In this document: one piece after another, positions 5,969-8,013 of the stretch
How positions within the stretch are numbered: the first letter of the stretch is position 1
How the letters are laid out: every line of letters starts with the position of its first letter
Source of the DNA: Bacilli bacterium
GTDB taxonomy: Bacteria; Bacillota_I; Bacilli_A; RF39; UBA660
DNA: 8,013 nt
Assembly (NCBI GenBank): GCA_024693165.1
Contig: JAILLM010000030.1
Span: 1 to 8,013 of the forward strand
Direction: 5' to 3'
Program-made: the position numbers and the translations under genes
The notes under the pieces: generated by a model
What the model saw: only the letters and a program-made list of their open reading frames with translations
The model's database searches: none
What the model was told of the DNA's origin: nothing

Positions 5969-5997
5969 TAAACAAAAGTGGGAATTTCTGCCCACTT
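5969..5997 (-). promoter_or_regulatory. Leader hairpin with U-rich run (attenuator-like) upstream of rimP
   Basis: In the untranslated leader of the operon, AAGTGGG (5991-5997 on the minus strand) pairs with CCCACTT (5976-5982) around an eight-base loop. A U-rich stretch broken by a single G follows (TTTTGTTT), and then the ribosome binding site. It looks like a weak intrinsic terminator. In Bacillus subtilis NusA is known to autoregulate by termination in the leader of its operon, and interrupted U-tracts are typical of NusA-dependent terminators, so attenuation is a reasonable inference. It begins only some seven bases after the predicted transcription start, so it could instead be a 5' stabilising stem. 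Confidence 0.6.
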
Positions 5998-6010
5998 AAA
6001 TGTTACTTGT

Positions 6011-6039
6011 ATTATACTAGACTACCTCTATTAAGTAAA
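6011..6039 (-). promoter_or_regulatory. Promoter of the rimP-nusA-ylxR-infB-rbfA operon
   Basis: The minus strand has TTTACT (6034-6039), a 17-bp spacer and a perfect TATAAT (6011-6016). Transcription should begin near 6004, giving a leader of about 50 bases to the rimP ATG at 5952. The -35 box starts one base after the T-run of the preceding terminator. This is the best promoter in the window and shares both hexamers and spacing with the promoter at 341-369. Confidence 0.85.
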
Positions 6040-6040
6040 G

Positions 6041-6068
6041 AAAAAATCTTAAGTTTCCTTAAGATTTT
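6041..6068 (-). terminator. Intrinsic terminator of the surface protein gene
   Basis: A perfect 11-bp stem, AAAATCTTAAG (6058-6068 on the minus strand) pairing with CTTAAGATTTT (6043-6053), is closed by a GAAA loop and followed by a six-base T-run that includes the stem end. It starts four bases after the TAA at 6073-6075 and insulates the core operon from the surface protein gene. Confidence 0.9.
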
Positions 6069-6072
6069 CTTA

Positions 6073-7470
6073 TTAATTCTTCTTTTTCTTAGTGTATAAT
6101 GCTAAACCAATTAATGATAATGTTATTAATGCACTAGACATTAAGGAATAGTCTACTTCAGATCCAGTTTGAACAATATCAAATTCTTCTCCACCTTCAC
6201 CCATAACAAATTGATATACGTAAATTACTTCTACATCACTTTTATTAATGGTTCCAGTTTTTTCACCTAAAACTTTTATTAGTTCATAACCTTCAAATGC
6301 TTTTTCTTCAGTTTTATATTCTTTACCGTTAAAGTATTCTTCAACTACATCATCAGTTAAAGTTTTACCATCTTCATCAATATATTTAGCAACCACTTTA
6401 TATTTTTTAGCAGTTATTTTAGCAGAAATATTTAATCCAAATGAATAACCTTGATATGAATTTCCAGTATCACCATAAATATATGAAGTAATAATTGCTT
6501 CATCTTTAGAATCCATATTTTCAACACAATCTCTTACTTGTTCTTCTAATGTATCTGGTGCAATATCTCTCATGTATTCACCAATAGAATATTTTTGATT
6601 ATACTTATCTGTTTCTCCTTCAGGAATAACTGTTACAATTCTATTATAGAAATAATCATATCCTAATTTAGCTAGATTACTATTTGATTCTAATACGCTG
6701 GTATGATTTGCTCCACTTTTACTACCAAACATATAATCTATTTCTTCAATACTGAAGTCAAATATAGATGTATAGTTTTTATTATTCTTTTCATTATAAT
6801 AATCTACATAATATTTATCTAAATCATCAACACCGTTTGGATATTTTAAAGTCCCATCATCATCTTTAATTAATTTTAATGCTGATGAAACTTTTTCATC
6901 TGTTACATCATCATCAACTAAAAAACTCTTTCCTAATAGTTTTTTTAACATCTCATTTGTACATCTATTGATGTTGTATTTGGAAGTAACATCTAATTCA
7001 TTTCCATCAAATGTTTCTACTTTTTTACCATTTGATTTGTTTATATCTTTATAACTAACTGTAGAGATTATTAAATCTCCTTCTTTAAGTTCAAAATCAT
7101 GTTGAGTGTTATTAATGATAGTTAAATGAATCTCAATTTTAGATGAAGGTAATAATCCAATATAACGACTATATTGAACATAATTTGAAGCATAAATATC
7201 TTTAATAAAGTTTAGTACTAAAACACCATTTGTAGATTCTAGATCAACTTCATCAGTTATTGTATAAGTTAAGTACGCAATTAAATCATATGAACCTTCA
7301 TAGTCATCTTCAAGCGTTACACCTTCTGTTGTATCTTGTGATTCTTTTATTTCTGCTAAATCATAATTAATCGTGCTTTTTACTACTCCATTTGCATTTA
7401 ACTCTTCAGCTGATACTAACGGTAAAAATGCGAATAAAGCAACTAAAACAACTAATAGTCTTTTTTTCAT
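6073..7470 (-). CDS. Exported cell-surface protein with MucBP-like repeat and C-terminal anchor, 465 aa
   Basis: This is a secreted, probably surface-anchored protein of unknown specific role. Residues 1-21 are a Sec signal peptide: MKKR, a hydrophobic core, and a likely cut after LVSA before Glu22. Residues about 55-140 are beta-rich (LIAYLTYTITDEV, KIEIHLTIINNTQHDFEL) and resemble an adhesin-type beta domain. About 165-345 is an acidic region I do not recognise, with only two cysteines (170 and 315). Residues about 355-420 match a MucBP-like repeat: VVAKYIDEDGKTL, FNGKEYKTE, FEGYELIKV and VIYVYQF. The tail has the three parts of a sortase signal: VQTGS (433-437), a hydrophobic segment (about 441-459) and KKKKN. 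The usual proline of LPxTG or NPxTG is replaced by valine, so sortase recognition is uncertain and the tail may simply be a membrane anchor. It is a single-gene unit with its own terminator. AAGGA lies eight bases before the ATG. Confidence 0.85.
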   Translation of the reverse strand: MKKRLLVVLVALFAFLPLVSAEELNANGVVKSTINYDLAEIKESQDTTEGVTLEDDYEGSYDLIAYLTYTITDEVDLESTNGVLVLNFIKDIYASNYVQYSRYIGLLPSSKIEIHLTIINNTQHDFELKEGDLIISTVSYKDINKSNGKKVETFDGNELDVTSKYNINRCTNEMLKKLLGKSFLVDDDVTDEKVSSALKLIKDDDGTLKYPNGVDDLDKYYVDYYNEKNNKNYTSIFDFSIEEIDYMFGSKSGANHTSVLESNSNLAKLGYDYFYNRIVTVIPEGETDKYNQKYSIGEYMRDIAPDTLEEQVRDCVENMDSKDEAIITSYIYGDTGNSYQGYSFGLNISAKITAKKYKVVAKYIDEDGKTLTDDVVEEYFNGKEYKTEEKAFEGYELIKVLGEKTGTINKSDVEVIYVYQFVMGEGGEEFDIVQTGSEVDYSLMSSALITLSLIGLALYTKKKKN

Positions 7471-7482
7471 TTCTTTCTTCCT

Positions 7483-7519
7483 TTCCTATATTATCTTGTT
7501 GTTTATATAAATATAGGAA
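7483..7519 (-). repeat. Perfect 10-bp inverted repeat in the leader of the surface protein gene
   Basis: TTCCTATATT (7510-7519 on the minus strand) and AATATAGGAA (7483-7492) are exact reverse complements with 17 bases between them. The second arm lies directly upstream of, and touches, the AAGGA ribosome binding site at 7479-7483. As RNA it would form a hairpin beside the site; as DNA it could be an operator. Neither role is shown by the sequence alone. Confidence 0.6.
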
Positions 7520-7556
7520 TTTGAAAGACTCCAAACTATCTTACTAATTTAATACT

Positions 7557-7587
7557 TATATAAACCAAAACCCTCTCACTTTGACAA
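7557..7587 (-). promoter_or_regulatory. Weak candidate promoter for the surface protein gene
   Basis: TTGTCA (7582-7587) and TATATA (7557-7562) on the minus strand are 19 bp apart, which is longer than ideal. Other AT-rich -10-like hexamers occur nearby and I cannot choose firmly. The -35 box partly overlaps an inverted repeat of six bases per arm (7578-7583 and 7597-7602), which could be an operator or chance. Confidence 0.3.
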
Positions 7588-7620
7588 ATACTCTCCCAAA
7601 GTTATTGTTTATAATAATAT

Positions 7621-7683
7621 AAAAATCTAAAAAAGCAACAAAAATCGACAAAAATTTCACAAAATTTTCACAAAACTAAAAAA
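7621..7683. other. Helically phased A-tract array (probable curved DNA)
   Basis: The plus strand has A-runs of four to six bases at 7621-7625, 7629-7634, 7640-7644, 7650-7654, 7661-7664, 7672-7675 and 7678-7683. The middle five have centres 10 to 11 bp apart, close to one helical turn, which is the pattern that produces intrinsic bending. The array lies between the terminator of the upstream gene and the promoter region of the surface protein gene, where curved DNA can act as an upstream promoter element. Confidence 0.5.
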
Positions 7684-7704
7684 TAGAGCTTAATTGCTCT
7701 ATTT
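7678..7704 (-). terminator. Intrinsic terminator of the partial gene at the right edge
   Basis: A perfect 9-bp stem, AAATAGAGC (7696-7704 on the minus strand) pairing with GCTCTATTT (7681-7689), has a six-base loop and a six-base T-run that includes the stem end. The TAG stop codon (7699-7701) is inside the first arm. Confidence 0.87.
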
Positions 7705-8013
7705 ATAAGTTATTTCATATGTTATATCATCATTCTTAATAGTAATTAATTCTACTTTATTAAGTACGATAGAAACAATAATACTATATGTGTTCTCTCC
7801 TTCTTCATAATCATATGTATAAGTTGCATTATCGCCATTAGTTGATTTAATCATCTTAGTATCTTCAAGTATACCTACTAATACAGATGGTATTACAAAG
7901 TTTATATTTATTTCTTTAAATAGTTCTTCATTTTCAATATCTTCATCTAATACTATTTCATATACTTTTTGTTCACTAATTTTAAATTCTTTTAATTGTT
8001 TAGAATTATCTTG
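7699..8013 (-). CDS. C-terminal part of an unrecognised protein (104 residues visible)
   Basis: The frame is open from the right edge to a TAG inside a terminator hairpin, so only the C-terminus is seen and the start lies outside the window. The visible part is acidic with alternating beta-type stretches: KVYEIVLDEDI, INFVIPSVLVGILED, YTYDYEEGENTYSIIVSIVL and ITYEITYK at the end. There is no cysteine, membrane anchor or sorting signal at the C-terminus. The pattern resembles the beta-rich C-terminal domain of a secreted protein or lipoprotein, but without the N-terminus I assign no family. The uninterrupted frame and perfectly placed terminator support real coding. Confidence 0.7.
   Translation of the reverse strand, partial: QDNSKQLKEFKISEQKVYEIVLDEDIENEELFKEININFVIPSVLVGILEDTKMIKSTNGDNATYTYDYEEGENTYSIIVSIVLNKVELITIKNDDITYEITYK

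Noticed and set aside
7581..7615. Perfect TTGACA on the plus strand with a downstream TATAAT
   Set aside because: The spacing is 23 bp, and transcription would run antisense into the right-edge gene with no plus-strand gene to serve.
59..8013. Mollicute-type genetic code with TGA as tryptophan
   Set aside because: Conserved genes are full length with TGG tryptophan and no gene is interrupted by TGA. No gene here stops with TGA either, but TAA preference is normal in AT-rich genomes.
1..8013. Mobile element, phage region or CRISPR array
   Set aside because: I found no transposase, integrase, spaced direct repeats or target-site duplications. The tail-like modules in the prepilin are domain-level resemblance only.

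Overview
The window is AT-rich, and every gene I can support lies on the minus strand, so transcription runs right to left. TGG is the tryptophan codon wherever I checked, the reading frames are long and unbroken, and all stops are TAA or TAG. Ribosome binding sites and TATAAT-type promoters are strong. The rimP-nusA-ylxR-infB-rbfA gene order and a sortase-type surface protein point to a low-GC Gram-positive (Bacillota), perhaps a Bacilli or Erysipelotrichia-like gut lineage. That placement is inference from gene content and composition; no 16S or other phylogenetic marker is present.

Layout from right to left, in transcription order. (1) 7699-8013: the 3' end of an unrecognised, probably extracytoplasmic protein, closed by a terminator that contains its stop codon. 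(2) 7471-7698: a gene-free leader with helically phased A-tracts and a 10-bp inverted repeat beside the next ribosome binding site. (3) 6073-7470: an exported surface protein with a signal peptide, a MucBP-like repeat and a C-terminal anchor with a degenerate sortase motif, followed by a strong terminator. (4) 1822-5952: the core operon rimP-nusA-ylxR-infB-rbfA. It has a near-consensus promoter, a short leader with a GTGGG/CCCAC hairpin and U-rich run, very tight gene junctions and a terminator overlapping the end of rbfA. (5) 381-1766: a large type IV prepilin-like protein with two similar C-terminal modules that resemble beta-sandwich modules of phage-tail and surface proteins. (6) 59-316: a small unknown gene with a GTG start, framed by a terminator-promoter junction on each side.

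The operon genes work together: NusA acts in transcription elongation and termination, IF2 in translation initiation, RimP and RbfA in 30S maturation, and YlxR in RNA metabolism. Two features of the operon are unusual. RimP consists only of its N-terminal domain, and the ylxQ (L7Ae-family) gene usually found between ylxR and infB is absent. The flanking genes encode cell-surface products, so the window alternates housekeeping and surface or accessory genes.

I see no mobile element, tRNA, rRNA or CRISPR array. The most interesting items are the prepilin/phage-tail-like fusion, the single-domain RimP, the possible NusA-responsive hairpin in nusA's own operon leader, and the compact terminator-promoter junctions.
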